Source: a virus
DNA: 41,611 nucleotides
Strand: one strand, 5' to 3'
Virus record (IMG/VR): IMGVR_UViG_3300045284_000354
Location: 1-41,611 of that record
A model generated the notes under the pieces. That model ran no database searches. It saw nothing but the letters and a program-made list of their open reading frames with translations, and had not been told where the DNA came from. Below, one piece after another: positions 1 through 7,598 of the stretch (within the stretch, counting starts at the first letter, position 1; each line of letters starts with the position of its first letter). The position numbers were made by a program, and so were the translations under genes.

Positions 1-134
1 GCACTGAAGGGGCTCCGCGAGGCCAACCCCATCAGCTCCACCGTGGGCGAGGTCGGCGGAGCGCTGGCACCGCTCCTGGTCTCCGGCGGCGGGTCGGCGG
101 CGGCAGAAGGCGCATCGGCGCTCGGGTCGGCTGG
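1..134. repeat. Terminal overlap of a circular assembly, left copy
   Basis: Bases 1-126 are identical to 41478-41603. In the last eight bases two differ (127 t/a and 132 t/g). Both copies lie in the same frame of one gene, so joining them gives one continuous protein. This looks like the overlap of a circularly closed or circularly permuted genome rather than a natural virion end. The two mismatches sit right at the contig end and suggest strain variation or assembly noise. Confidence 0.9.
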
Positions 135-2175
135 TGAGGTAGCAGGCGGGGCAGTTCGCACGCTCGGCGCCGGCCACCGGGCGATTGCCGGCGTCGGTAG
201 CCTGGTCGAGCGCGGGGCGGCACGCGGGCTGGAGGCGCTCGGGGCCACCGGCGAAACAGCGCTCGGTCGAATCGGCACGGCCGGCGTCAAGATGGCAGCG
301 CGCGGGGCGGCAGAAGGGGCGCTCTACGGCGGCGCCCAGGCGGCCAGCGATTCGGTGCTCAACGGCGACGACATTACGGCCGAGAAAATCGTTGCCGGAA
401 TGGGTCACGGCGCACTGTTCGGCGGGGCATTGGGCGGGGCGCTCGGGCTCGGCGGGGCGGCGCTGACCGAGGGCGCAGCGAGGCTCGTGCCAAAGAAAGA
501 GGCGCTGCAGCAATTGGCGCGCGAGCAGGGCCTGAAGGGCGCCGGCTTCAAGGGCAGCGACTTTCGCAAGCTGGCCGGCCGCGCCACGGGCGAAGCGGCA
601 GAGGCGCGCATTGGAGCTACCGCTGACGACCTGATGAATACGACGCTCCAAAATGGTGAGCGCGTGCTGCAGCCTGGCGCGAATGTCGAGGAAACGCTAG
701 CTCGGGTCTCGCAGGCAAAGATTGAGGCCCAGGCGCGGCTATCCGGGCTCAAGGACGAGCTCTCTGAAGGCATGGCAGCACAGGGAGCCAACCCGGACCT
801 GAACGAATTTCTGCGCCGAGCAGACGACCAGGTTTTCAAGCAGGCTCTCAAGAGCAATTCGCCTGGCGTGCGCGGCGAGGTTCGGGCAGCGCAGCGCGAG
901 CTTTCCCTGGTTCGCGAGCGCGCGGCCATGGCGCTGGAGTCGGCCAACCCGGAACAGGCAGCCATGTCGTTCCGCGAACTCGACCAGTTCCGCCAGGACT
1001 TGGCTTCCCGCGTCTACCCGAAGGCGCCGCCAGGCGGTGGGCTACCCGCGCCGCCTCCCAAAGGCGCCGAGCAGCTGATGAGGGTCGAGCGCATCCTCTC
1101 CGACTACCTCAAGGAAAACGCCAGCACCTTTCTCACCAAGGCCGGCGAGGACCCGAACGCCTACAACGAAGCGAACAGGCTCTACAGCAGCTTCAACAAG
1201 CTCGAGCAGGTAGGCACCAAGACGGCGAATCAGTCGCTGGGCAATCGAAGCATCTCCCCGTCGGACCATGCCCTAGGTGCCGCTTCGTTTCTTGGTGCCA
1301 TGACCACTGGCAACGTCGGCGCGCTCGGCGCGATGGGCTACGGCGCGGCTGCCACGTTCGCCAATAAGCTGCTACGCGAGCGCGGCAACTCGCTCGTCGC
1401 CGACATGGCCCGCCGAGCGTCCGAGACCGACAACGTCATCCAGACGGCCGCCAAGCAACTGGCCGGCACCGCCGAAAAGGTCAAGGCGCCCGTTTTCGCT
1501 ACCGCTTTCGAAGGGGAGTCGCTGGCGAACCAGTACCAGAAGACGGCAGAGCGCGTTCGCGAGCTCGCCCAGCCGGCTATCGCCATGCAGCACGTGAGCG
1601 GCGCGATTCAGGAGGTAGGCGCGCAGTACCCGAACGTTGGGGCGGCAGTCAGCCGCAAGCTGCTCAGCATCTACCAGCAGCTGGCCGCCAAGCTTCCGCA
1701 GTCGCACACCGACACGGGGAGCACCCTGACGCCGTTGGCCATCAAGACGCGCATCCCGCCGGTAGCCATGCAGCGCTTCATGTCGGACGTGAAGGGTGCG
1801 CTTCAACCCGAGCACGTCATCTCCGACCTGGGCCGCGGTGTCGTCGACCGGAACGCCATCGAGTCGCTGAAGCAGGCGCACCCGCTTCTTTTCCAGCAGC
1901 TCCGCACGCAGGTCGCGGAGACGGTCCAGACGCGCAAGAACGAGGTGCCCTACAAGCGCCGCGTCATGCTGTCGATGGTGTTCGACTTCGAGGGCGATTC
2001 GTCGCTCAACCCGCAGCGCATGGCGGGGCTGCAGCAGGTTGCGCAGTCGTTGTCCGTCGAGGATGCCGCGAAGGACGCGCAAATGATCAAGCCGAAAACG
2101 GCACAGCCCGTAAAGAGCAAAACGCCGGGGTCATTCAATTTGCCGAGCCAATCGGCGCTGAACGGAGAAATGTGA
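1..2175 (+). CDS. Internal virion (ejection) protein, C-terminal 724 residues
   Basis: This is the downstream part of a gene whose start is at 41112; across the circular junction (41477 to 1) the frame stays open and the whole protein is about 846 aa. It is Ala/Gly-rich. Glycine-zipper-like stretches able to enter membranes are seen near residues 210-280 and 545-575 of the full protein, and long charged helical segments lie between them. No catalytic motif is recognised. Size, composition and position after two other large Gln/Ala-rich proteins fit the internal ejection proteins of short-tailed phages, which pass into the host envelope with the DNA. The role is inferred from context and composition. 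It ends one base before the next gene. Confidence 0.7.
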   Translation, partial: ALKGLREANPISSTVGEVGGALAPLLVSGGGSAAAEGASALGSAGEVAGGAVRTLGAGHRAIAGVGSLVERGAARGLEALGATGETALGRIGTAGVKMAARGAAEGALYGGAQAASDSVLNGDDITAEKIVAGMGHGALFGGALGGALGLGGAALTEGAARLVPKKEALQQLAREQGLKGAGFKGSDFRKLAGRATGEAAEARIGATADDLMNTTLQNGERVLQPGANVEETLARVSQAKIEAQARLSGLKDELSEGMAAQGANPDLNEFLRRADDQVFKQALKSNSPGVRGEVRAAQRELSLVRERAAMALESANPEQAAMSFRELDQFRQDLASRVYPKAPPGGGLPAPPPKGAEQLMRVERILSDYLKENASTFLTKAGEDPNAYNEANRLYSSFNKLEQVGTKTANQSLGNRSISPSDHALGAASFLGAMTTGNVGALGAMGYGAAATFANKLLRERGNSLVADMARRASETDNVIQTAAKQLAGTAEKVKAPVFATAFEGESLANQYQKTAERVRELAQPAIAMQHVSGAIQEVGAQYPNVGAAVSRKLLSIYQQLAAKLPQSHTDTGSTLTPLAIKTRIPPVAMQRFMSDVKGALQPEHVISDLGRGVVDRNAIESLKQAHPLLFQQLRTQVAETVQTRKNEVPYKRRVMLSMVFDFEGDSSLNPQRMAGLQQVAQSLSVEDAAKDAQMIKPKTAQPVKSKTPGSFNLPSQSALNGEM

Positions 2176-2176
2176 G

Positions 2177-2551
2177 ATGAGCAAAGCGGAAGACATTAAG
2201 GCGCCGTTTGGCGACGGCACGAACGTAACGAACGTACGACTGTTCACCTGCGACTCGACCAGCAGGGCAAACGCTCTGCCTGCGTCGTTTAGCGGCAAGT
2301 ACATCGAAATCACGAACGAGACGACAAACCTGGCGCAGTTCTTTTTCTCGAAGAATTCTGGCGCCACTTGCGATGAAACGATCGCGGCGGCGGACGCTGG
2401 TGCATCGAGCGCGAGCCTTGGCGGCAGTCTCGCCGGGAGTGCATCCAAGCACCTCACTCTGCCATACTGGGCCAACAACGAAACCATGTACTTCGTGCGC
2501 GCATCGGTCACGTCGACCAGCCTGCGCATCGAGGAGCGGAGCAACGGGTGA
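2177..2551 (+). CDS. Small virion-associated protein, unknown
   Basis: 124 aa, starting ATG one base after the ejection protein stop and overlapping the following fibre gene by 4 nt. The sequence is Ser/Thr/Ala-rich and predicted-beta in character, with no recognised motif. Lying directly before a large host-recognition protein, it could be an adaptor or a fibre-base protein; this is inferred from position only. Base composition starts to fall here relative to the ejection genes upstream. Confidence 0.6.
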   Translation: MSKAEDIKAPFGDGTNVTNVRLFTCDSTSRANALPASFSGKYIEITNETTNLAQFFFSKNSGATCDETIAAADAGASSASLGGSLAGSASKHLTLPYWANNETMYFVRASVTSTSLRIEERSNG

Positions 2552-4710
2552 GTCTCATTCGCCGACCAGGGGCCCGCTTTAATCGCGGTCGCATCAATGC
2601 TCCGAATGAGCACATCGGAACGACAGGCGGCGTCACGTCCGCGCCCGTCTTCATCTTCACAGCATCGGAGGTGCTGTCAATCCCACAGACGACTACGGCG
2701 GTCGCGAACGTTGACACTAACGTCACGAAAACCGCACGGCCGATCGCGACCGACATGGTCAACGGTCACATGTATATGGGCACGTACCGCAATTCCGATC
2801 TGCAGATCGTCATCGCGAAGCAGACAGGCGGAACCGGCGCTTTCGTCGAAACGGTTGCTACATCTACAATCGTAGACGTCTCGGACAATCACTGCTCGCT
2901 GAAGCTGATCGTCGACGACACAGGACGTCTGAACGTCTGGCTAGGGTCGCATAGCAATCAGGAGAAATACTGGGTCGCGCCTAGCCCAGGAGACGCGCTA
3001 ATTACGGACGCCACGCTCATATCGCCGCGAGTGGCTGGCGGCGCCGCGCTAGAAGCGCAGGCCACGTATCACGATCCGGTCCGCCTCAATGACGGCGCGA
3101 TCGGCGTCACGTGGCGCTCTGGCGTGTCGGGTAATGGTGACCAGTACTTCGATGTAAAGCGGGCAGGCACTTGGGTCCGCAAGCCTCGTGTGTTGAACGG
3201 CACCAGCACAGGCGTGGATTTCTACGTCGATAATCTGGCGATTGAAGAAGCAACGAGCGTGCACCCGAACCGGATCTACATGGGCTTCTCGTGTCGACCG
3301 AGCCAAGATCCGGCGACGGCTTTCGGCAAGTGGCTGATTTACTCTGACGACGAGGGCGACCATTGGAGGGCTTGGAAAACCGGCGCCATTCTGCCAGCGG
3401 GCGCGCAGATCGCGGACTTGACCGACGCGCTTGTAGAAGCAATTCCCGACGCATACACGGACGCGAATTACAGCTTCTTCTTCGGCAACCAGGGGCTGTG
3501 CGTGGGGCTCGACGGCGTTCCCACGCTTACAGCGTACTATGGTCCAGCAACGGCGCCGGTAGGATTACCAAACGGCTACGGCACACCCACAGGTTCGCTC
3601 GGAATCTACGCTTGGCGCTGCAACCCGGCCACTGGCACGGTAGTCAAGCAAACGCTAGCGACGTGCCCAGGCTTCGGCACGACGACGCTGGGCGTCTCAA
3701 TTTCCACACCCGTATGGAAAGGCAGCCAACTCGCATGCTTTTACTCGAAGCGCCTTGCCTCTGATGCAGCGGGCGTGGGACGCATGTATTGCGCAAAGGC
3801 CGATGGCGACAGCCTGGCTAACCCGACAGAGCTGGAAGTCTTCTCGCGAAACTATGTGCAGGATGTGAGAGACACCACGTTCTGTTTCGATATGGCCGCT
3901 TGGGCGCAAGGCAGTGGCGCGCTCAAATGGCTATTCATGAAGGCTAGCAATAGTGGCCTCCAAGCGAGCAATGCCCCAGCCGTCGCGACTGTCACGTTTT
4001 CAACGACACAGCCTGTCATCAAAGACCCGACTGAGATCGCTAATCAAATCTACGGAGCCAACGCGCTGGACTGGCGCCTTCGTTCCGATTCGCGAACGCT
4101 CGACGTGTCAAACAATGTTCAGACCGGCATCGATCTGTCCGGCAACACGCGCAATTTCGGTTCCGCAAGTAGCAGCGTTCGCCCATCAATTGTTACCGTT
4201 TCCGGGCGCGACTTTTGGCGATTCGACGGCACCGATGATCAACTCATTCTGACGGGCGGCCTGGCTCGTCCGGCGCCCGATGCTACTCACCAATATTACA
4301 TCTGGCTTGTGGGCGCGAACGTTACATGGACCGCATCTGATCAGATCGTCAATGCCAACGGCGCGGTCATCTATCAGAGCGCGAGCGGCACCAATACGCG
4401 AATGAATCACGGTATCTCGGGCCAGTCCGCCGCCGGCATGTCTCTCGGAACGTACCGCGTCGTGCGCGCGCTTTTCACTGGCAGCACCAGTGACACGCTA
4501 CAGATCGATGGCGGAGCGGTCGTCACCGGAACAAGCTCAGGCACCACCATCTCAGGAACCGCGGTCATGATCGGCGGAGCAGCTGGCTTCGCTTGGTCTA
4601 ATGTCGACATTGGCGAGGTGTTCGCGCTGCGTCTCACAGCGGCGCCAACAGCTAAATTCCTCTACGATATCGACGGATACCAGAAGCTGTACTGGCCGGC
4701 TCTCGTATAA
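2548..4710 (+). CDS. Tail fibre/spike with BNR-like propeller and LamG-like end
   Basis: 720 aa, GTG start in a GTGA overlap with the previous gene. The N-terminal two thirds contain features of BNR/Asp-box beta-propellers: a segment DDTGRLNVWLGSHS near residue 130 resembles the repeat core of BNR-type polysaccharide-acting proteins, and YSDDEGDHWRAWK near residue 265 matches the Asp-box pattern SxDxGxxW. The last 220 residues resemble a concanavalin/LamG-like beta-sandwich that would bind glycans. It probably recognises, and may cleave, a host surface polysaccharide. The gene is clearly more AT-rich than its neighbours, which suggests recent exchange. Enzymatic activity is not shown by the sequence. 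Confidence 0.65.
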   Translation: MSLIRRPGARFNRGRINAPNEHIGTTGGVTSAPVFIFTASEVLSIPQTTTAVANVDTNVTKTARPIATDMVNGHMYMGTYRNSDLQIVIAKQTGGTGAFVETVATSTIVDVSDNHCSLKLIVDDTGRLNVWLGSHSNQEKYWVAPSPGDALITDATLISPRVAGGAALEAQATYHDPVRLNDGAIGVTWRSGVSGNGDQYFDVKRAGTWVRKPRVLNGTSTGVDFYVDNLAIEEATSVHPNRIYMGFSCRPSQDPATAFGKWLIYSDDEGDHWRAWKTGAILPAGAQIADLTDALVEAIPDAYTDANYSFFFGNQGLCVGLDGVPTLTAYYGPATAPVGLPNGYGTPTGSLGIYAWRCNPATGTVVKQTLATCPGFGTTTLGVSISTPVWKGSQLACFYSKRLASDAAGVGRMYCAKADGDSLANPTELEVFSRNYVQDVRDTTFCFDMAAWAQGSGALKWLFMKASNSGLQASNAPAVATVTFSTTQPVIKDPTEIANQIYGANALDWRLRSDSRTLDVSNNVQTGIDLSGNTRNFGSASSSVRPSIVTVSGRDFWRFDGTDDQLILTGGLARPAPDATHQYYIWLVGANVTWTASDQIVNANGAVIYQSASGTNTRMNHGISGQSAAGMSLGTYRVVRALFTGSTSDTLQIDGGAVVTGTSSGTTISGTAVMIGGAAGFAWSNVDIGEVFALRLTAAPTAKFLYDIDGYQKLYWPALV

Positions 4711-4719
4711 GGAAAACTA

Positions 4720-4920
4720 ATGCCACCCATCGTTACCCGTATTCTCATGATTCTCGCAGGCGTCATCACCTCGGCATCTAGCATCGAGGTTTGGAACTGG
4801 CGTACAGGGCTTTCGCTGCTCGGTATGTTCGTCGCCGGTATCGCAGCACTGAACGCTCCTGGCACCAAAGCGAAGGCCGAGGAAAAGGCGCTGGACACCA
4901 TAACGAAGGACATGACGTGA
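4720..4920 (+). CDS. Holin-like small membrane protein
   Basis: 66 aa with two hydrophobic segments, about residues 5-20 and 29-45, joined by a short polar turn, and a charged Lys/Glu-rich C-terminal tail. This is the layout of small two-span holins, which make the inner-membrane lesion that releases endolysin. It begins nine bases after the fibre gene and overlaps the next lipoprotein gene by 4 nt. An endolysin lies 350 bp downstream, which supports a lysis cassette. The assignment rests on topology and location. Confidence 0.6.
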   Translation: MPPIVTRILMILAGVITSASSIEVWNWRTGLSLLGMFVAGIAALNAPGTKAKAEEKALDTITKDMT

Positions 4921-5108
4921 GTGCCAGGCTGGTTCTACTTTGCCTTGTTCTGCTGTCTGCCTGTGCGGCTCCGACGCTCCAGCAGCGCCAAGACGCCTGG
5001 GTTCGCTACCGAGACGTGACCCGGGCAACTTGCCTCGTTGGCGCAGCGAAGGACCCGGCGATGCCAGTCAAGGTAGAGGCGTGGTGTATGAAGGTGAACG
5101 AGCCGTGA
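4917..5108 (+). CDS. Small lipoprotein, o-spanin candidate
   Basis: 63 aa, GTG start in a GTGA overlap with the holin-like gene. The N-terminus is a typical type II signal peptide, with a Leu-rich core ending in the lipobox LLSAC, so Cys20 should be lipidated. The mature part is only about 44 aa and has two further Cys. Within a lysis cassette a tiny lipoprotein suggests an outer-membrane spanin subunit (Rz1-like). It is not Pro-rich as classical Rz1 is, and no clear Rz-type partner with an N-terminal anchor was found, so it could have another envelope role. Confidence 0.55.
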   Translation: MSARLVLLCLVLLSACAAPTLQQRQDAWVRYRDVTRATCLVGAAKDPAMPVKVEAWCMKVNEP

Positions 5109-5125
5109 AGCTGCTAAGGTGAGCC

Positions 5126-5269
5126 ATGTCCCTACTCGAATTCCTCTGCATCATCGTCGCCCTCATCCTGTTCGGCGCCGCCATCGGTAAGCCGCTCGGT
5201 TGGATCGGCATGGGCTTCGCTGTTCTGGCGCTGGTCGTGCGCCTGCTGGGGCTGGGTGGCATCAGGTGA
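5126..5269 (+). CDS. 47-aa two-span membrane protein
   Basis: A short ORF starting ATG at 5126 encodes 47 aa with two hydrophobic helices, about residues 4-19 and 25-42, split by GKPLGW. It overlaps the endolysin start by 4 nt (GTGA). Position between the lipoprotein and the endolysin suggests a second holin, an antiholin or another lysis helper. There is no sequence signature beyond the topology. Confidence 0.5.
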   Translation: MSLLEFLCIIVALILFGAAIGKPLGWIGMGFAVLALVVRLLGLGGIR

Positions 5270-5865
5270 AAGACCACCGTGCCGCAATCCTCGAGTGGGC
5301 CCACTCCCAAGTCGGCCCCGGCGACCGTGCGACCTACTGGATCAGCGCGCTCGGCAGGGACCCCGGGCCTAAGCTCGCATGGTGCGGCGCGTTCTGCCTG
5401 GCGGCTCTGCATGCCGCTGGTCTCGCCTTGGATTTAAAGTGGTCCATCGGCGTTGGATTCATCGGACCCGCGCATCTCAAGGCAACCAAGATGCCACAGC
5501 GTGGAGACATCTGTTATCTGGACAAGCCGTTCCAGCATCACTTCTTGTTCGACTACGAATACGACGGCTGGGTACACTCAGTCGACGGGAACCAGCCCGA
5601 CGTACGCGAACGCTCGCCCCTGCTGCCTGAAGACGCGCGCGAGACGGACCAATTGCCACCCAAGGCGCACCCTACCCTTCGCGAAGGCTCCGTAGAGTTC
5701 GGCAGCGTGCGCTACCTCCAAAGCCTCTTGCCGGGCTGCAAAGTCGATGGGCGCTTCGGGCCAGTCACGAAGGCCTACATCGTAGCTTTCCAGGCAGCCG
5801 CCGGGTTAATTGCCGATGGCGTAGTGGGAACCGCGACGTGGCGAGAGCTTGAGGAAGGAAAATAG
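5266..5865 (+). CDS. Endolysin: Cys peptidase-type domain plus peptidoglycan-binding domain
   Basis: 199 aa, GTG start overlapping the upstream gene. Residues 1-130 look like a CHAP/NlpC-P60-type cysteine peptidase: Cys40 sits in AWCGAFC at the start of a helix, followed by a QHHFLF strand and a VHSVDGNQ strand that would give His and a polar third residue. Residues 140-195 form a peptidoglycan-binding type 1 repeat, seen as GSVRYLQ, DGRFGPVT, VAFQ and GVVGTATW. There is no signal peptide, so release would need the holin. It would cut the peptide part of the cell wall during lysis. The exact bond cut cannot be told. Confidence 0.8.
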   Translation: MKDHRAAILEWAHSQVGPGDRATYWISALGRDPGPKLAWCGAFCLAALHAAGLALDLKWSIGVGFIGPAHLKATKMPQRGDICYLDKPFQHHFLFDYEYDGWVHSVDGNQPDVRERSPLLPEDARETDQLPPKAHPTLREGSVEFGSVRYLQSLLPGCKVDGRFGPVTKAYIVAFQAAAGLIADGVVGTATWRELEEGK

Positions 5866-5867
5866 CG

Positions 5868-6137
5868 ATGGGCCCAGTAAGTCGCGCAGCGGTGCACAAA
5901 TTCCAGGGCTCCCTGCTGGATGCTGTGCTCCATTTGACCGAGGAGCTTCAGGCGCTCCGCAGCAGCATCAATCACCTAACGGGGAGAAACGCACTTGAGC
6001 TGGAGAGCGCGAATGAACGGATCGACGGGCAAGAGGAACGGTTCTTCCGACTCGACAAGCGACTCGAGCGACTTGAAAAATATGGACCCCTTGGACAAGG
6101 CTCGGGCCAAGCTCCAGGAGGCCAGGGAGGCGAATAA
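5868..6137 (+). CDS. Coiled-coil protein, unknown
   Basis: 89 aa, ATG two bases after the endolysin stop. The middle is heptad-rich and charged (ELESANERIDGQEERFFRL), predicting a coiled coil, and the C-terminus is a Gly/Gln tail. It overlaps the next gene by about 55 nt in another frame. It has no membrane segment. Being in the lysis cluster it may help lysis, but that is only context. Confidence 0.5.
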   Translation: MGPVSRAAVHKFQGSLLDAVLHLTEELQALRSSINHLTGRNALELESANERIDGQEERFFRLDKRLERLEKYGPLGQGSGQAPGGQGGE

Positions 6138-6372
6138 CCTGCTGTTGGATGCGGCCGATTTCGACGAGGACACCGGCCGTCACGAGGTAACGGTCAACCT
6201 GAATCAGCCATCCACGCCGCAGCCCAGCTCGCCTCAGATTGAGGTTTCGCAGCCAGAGCCCAGCGTTCTGAAGATTGCCTTCACCGCCGTCAACCGACTC
6301 AAGGGATGGCCGCTAGCGTTCGCCATTGCCGTTGCCGTTGCCGCGGTCCTGCGGTGGTACGGGAAGCTCTAG
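6082..6372 (+). CDS. C-terminally anchored small membrane protein
   Basis: 96 aa from ATG at 6082. The N-terminal 25 residues are helical and charged, a Pro/Ser/Gln-rich linker follows, and a single hydrophobic span lies at about residues 75-92 (WPLAFAIAVAVAAVLRWYG). It is the last gene of the rightward late operon and its stop codon lies in a strong hairpin. A tail-anchored protein here may belong to lysis or superinfection exclusion; no family is recognised. An upstream in-frame GTG/ATG would lengthen it but would overlap the previous gene even more. Confidence 0.5.
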   Translation: MDPLDKARAKLQEAREANNLLLDAADFDEDTGRHEVTVNLNQPSTPQPSSPQIEVSQPEPSVLKIAFTAVNRLKGWPLAFAIAVAVAAVLRWYGKL

Positions 6373-6546
6373 CGGCTCAACGAGCCGCTCGCATCCGCAG
6401 CCCTCGACCGAGCACGGACTCTCGCTGTCGCTACTGTGCTGCGCGCAGGTATGACCGCACATGCAAAGTTCTTCACAGCATGCGCTCACTTCGCACCAGT
6501 GAGGACAGAACGGCCCGCTCTGGTAGTCGGACCAGTCGTCAGTCAT
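6313..6546 (-). CDS. Small Cys-rich zinc-binding-like protein
   Basis: 77 aa, starting ATG at 6546 inside the end of the upstream gene. It has ten Cys, with a core CMCGHTCAQH...CSVEGCGC that resembles the short zinc-binding motif CxCGHxxxxH...CxxxxCxC found in small phage and bacterial proteins of unknown role. It ends in a Gly/Asn tail. Its last 60 bp overlap the 3' end of the convergent rightward operon. It is the last gene of the leftward operon. Confidence 0.55.
   Translation of the reverse strand: MTDDWSDYQSGPFCPHWCEVSACCEELCMCGHTCAQHSSDSESPCSVEGCGCERLVEPLELPVPPQDRGNGNGNGER
6371..6389. terminator. Strong hairpin between convergent operons
   Basis: AGCGGCTC-AAC-GAGCCGCT is a perfect 8-bp stem with a 3-base loop, starting at the stop codon of the last rightward gene and lying inside the 3' part of the last leftward gene. 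There is no T-run on either side, so it is not a textbook intrinsic terminator. A role as bidirectional transcription barrier or 3' end stabiliser is inferred. Confidence 0.4.
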
Positions 6547-6976
6547 CGTCCCGAATTTCCACGCGCTCGCCGTCAGGCTCGCCTTCGCGCCACGTAACAT
6601 CGAGCCCAGCCCAGACATCGCCCATCATGTTCGAGTAGGATGGCGCCTCGTGGACCGTGTAGTGACCTGACCCCTCGTCGGGCTCGTAGAGGCCGCAGGA
6701 GTTGCCGACGGCCAATCCGTGCTTTCGCGTCAGCTCCTCGAGGTCGACAAGGAAGGCGTTCATGCGCTCGCGAAGGTCGACTCGAGCCGCTACTTCTTCG
6801 GGCGACGGCGGAGGGGGAGACGGAGGTATCGGACCGAGGTCTTGCTTCACGATGTCGCAATCGACTTTCCCGTCCTCCAGTTTGCTGGACTTCCAGGTGA
6901 CGAAGTATCGCCAACGGTGCCCATCTTTTTCCGTGTCGTAAACGGTCGGGTATTTGCCTAATTCTTCTTCAGTCAT
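6539..6976 (-). CDS. Hypothetical protein with Pro-rich linker
   Basis: 145 aa. The N-terminal 45 residues look like a small beta domain (HRWRYFVTWKSS), then comes a Pro-rich linker (PIPPSPPPPSPEE), then a helical part and an acidic C-terminus. No family is recognised. It is in the leftward operon with overlapping neighbours on both sides. Confidence 0.5.
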   Translation of the reverse strand: MTEEELGKYPTVYDTEKDGHRWRYFVTWKSSKLEDGKVDCDIVKQDLGPIPPSPPPPSPEEVAARVDLRERMNAFLVDLEELTRKHGLAVGNSCGLYEPDEGSGHYTVHEAPSYSNMMGDVWAGLDVTWREGEPDGERVEIRDDD

Positions 6977-7064
6977 TGGTCGTCTCCTTCAGCTTGGCAC
7001 GGGCGGCGAACCATTCGGCGCTCCCGCACTGGTTCCTGTCGATCAGCTCATCCGCCGCCTCCAC
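6969..7064 (-). CDS. Possible tiny or frame-damaged ORF
   Basis: Between the HigA-like gene and the 145-aa gene, the frame ending at 6969 reads as natural-looking protein (AADELIDRNQCGSAEWFAAR...) and its stop overlaps the next start. The only good start in this frame is GTG at 7064, giving 31 aa, yet the protein-like reading continues upstream to about 7108. A GTG with a good AAGGGAG ribosome site at about 7109 is in a different frame and stops after 20 codons. It may be a small gene carrying a frameshift or an assembly error. Confidence 0.3.
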   Translation of the reverse strand: MEAADELIDRNQCGSAEWFAARAKLKETTND

Positions 7065-7101
7065 CGCCTCGTCCGCGCATCGAGCGGCTTCTTTGCTCTG
7101 G

Positions 7102-7398
7102 TCACGGCTTGGCTCCCTTCTTTTTCTGGATAGCGCGGGCCTCTGCCAAGTCGTGATTCATCTGCAACGTCAGCCAGAACTCGGCGGACACGTCGAGCGC
7201 CGCCTCCAGCCGGAGGGCAGTCTTGGTCGACACGCCGCGCCGGCAGTTCAACACGTCGCACAGGTAGGAATTGGCGATGCCGAGCTGGATAGCAAAGGCT
7301 GTCTGGGTAACGCCGCGCTCCCTCAGCATCTCGCGCAAAGTCTCGCCGGGGTGGCTGGTGTTGTCGGGCGCATACTTGTTGGGCTTGCGGACGGTCAT
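7102..7398 (-). CDS. HigA/VapI-family HTH protein
   Basis: 98 aa. The sequence HPGETLREMLRERGVTQTA near residue 16 and the following AIQLGIANSYLCDVLNCRRG helix-turn-helix are typical of HigA/VapI antitoxins of the XRE superfamily, including the later ALRLEAALDVSAEFWL segment. HigA proteins bind DNA and normally neutralise a HigB RNase toxin. Here the overlapping upstream 67-aa gene does not look like HigB, so this may act only as a repressor, or as a counter to host toxins. It overlaps its upstream neighbour by 4 nt (ATGA). Confidence 0.75.
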   Translation of the reverse strand: MTVRKPNKYAPDNTSHPGETLREMLRERGVTQTAFAIQLGIANSYLCDVLNCRRGVSTKTALRLEAALDVSAEFWLTLQMNHDLAEARAIQKKKGAKP

Positions 7399-7598
7399 GA
7401 TTTCCTCAGCGCCAGGACGTTGACGACCAGCGGCGTCGCGTGCGGATAGCGCCGGTCAATCGCCAGCCGGTGAAGCGGCCAGCGGAGCAAGATGCAGTTG
7501 TCCTTCACGTACTGCCAAGAGACCTTGCCAGCACGGAACGGATAGAGAGGCCCCCAGCGTCGGAGCTGGCGACGAAGGCGACGGGTGCGGGCTCTCAC
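7395..7598 (-). CDS. Basic 67-aa protein next to HigA-like regulator
   Basis: 67 aa, GTG start overlapping the 648-aa gene stop, end overlapping the HigA-like gene. The first 15 residues are very Arg-rich, then WGPLYPFRAGKVSWQYV and a hydrophobic C-terminal strand. It occupies the place of a toxin gene but is shorter than HigB (usually about 90 aa) and lacks a recognisable HigB pattern. The function is unknown. Confidence 0.5.
   Translation of the reverse strand: MRARTRRLRRQLRRWGPLYPFRAGKVSWQYVKDNCILLRWPLHRLAIDRRYPHATPLVVNVLALRKS

Noticed and set aside
1-134. Natural direct terminal repeat of the virion DNA
   Set aside because: The repeat is short and lies in the middle of a coding gene that must be whole; an assembly overlap explains it better.
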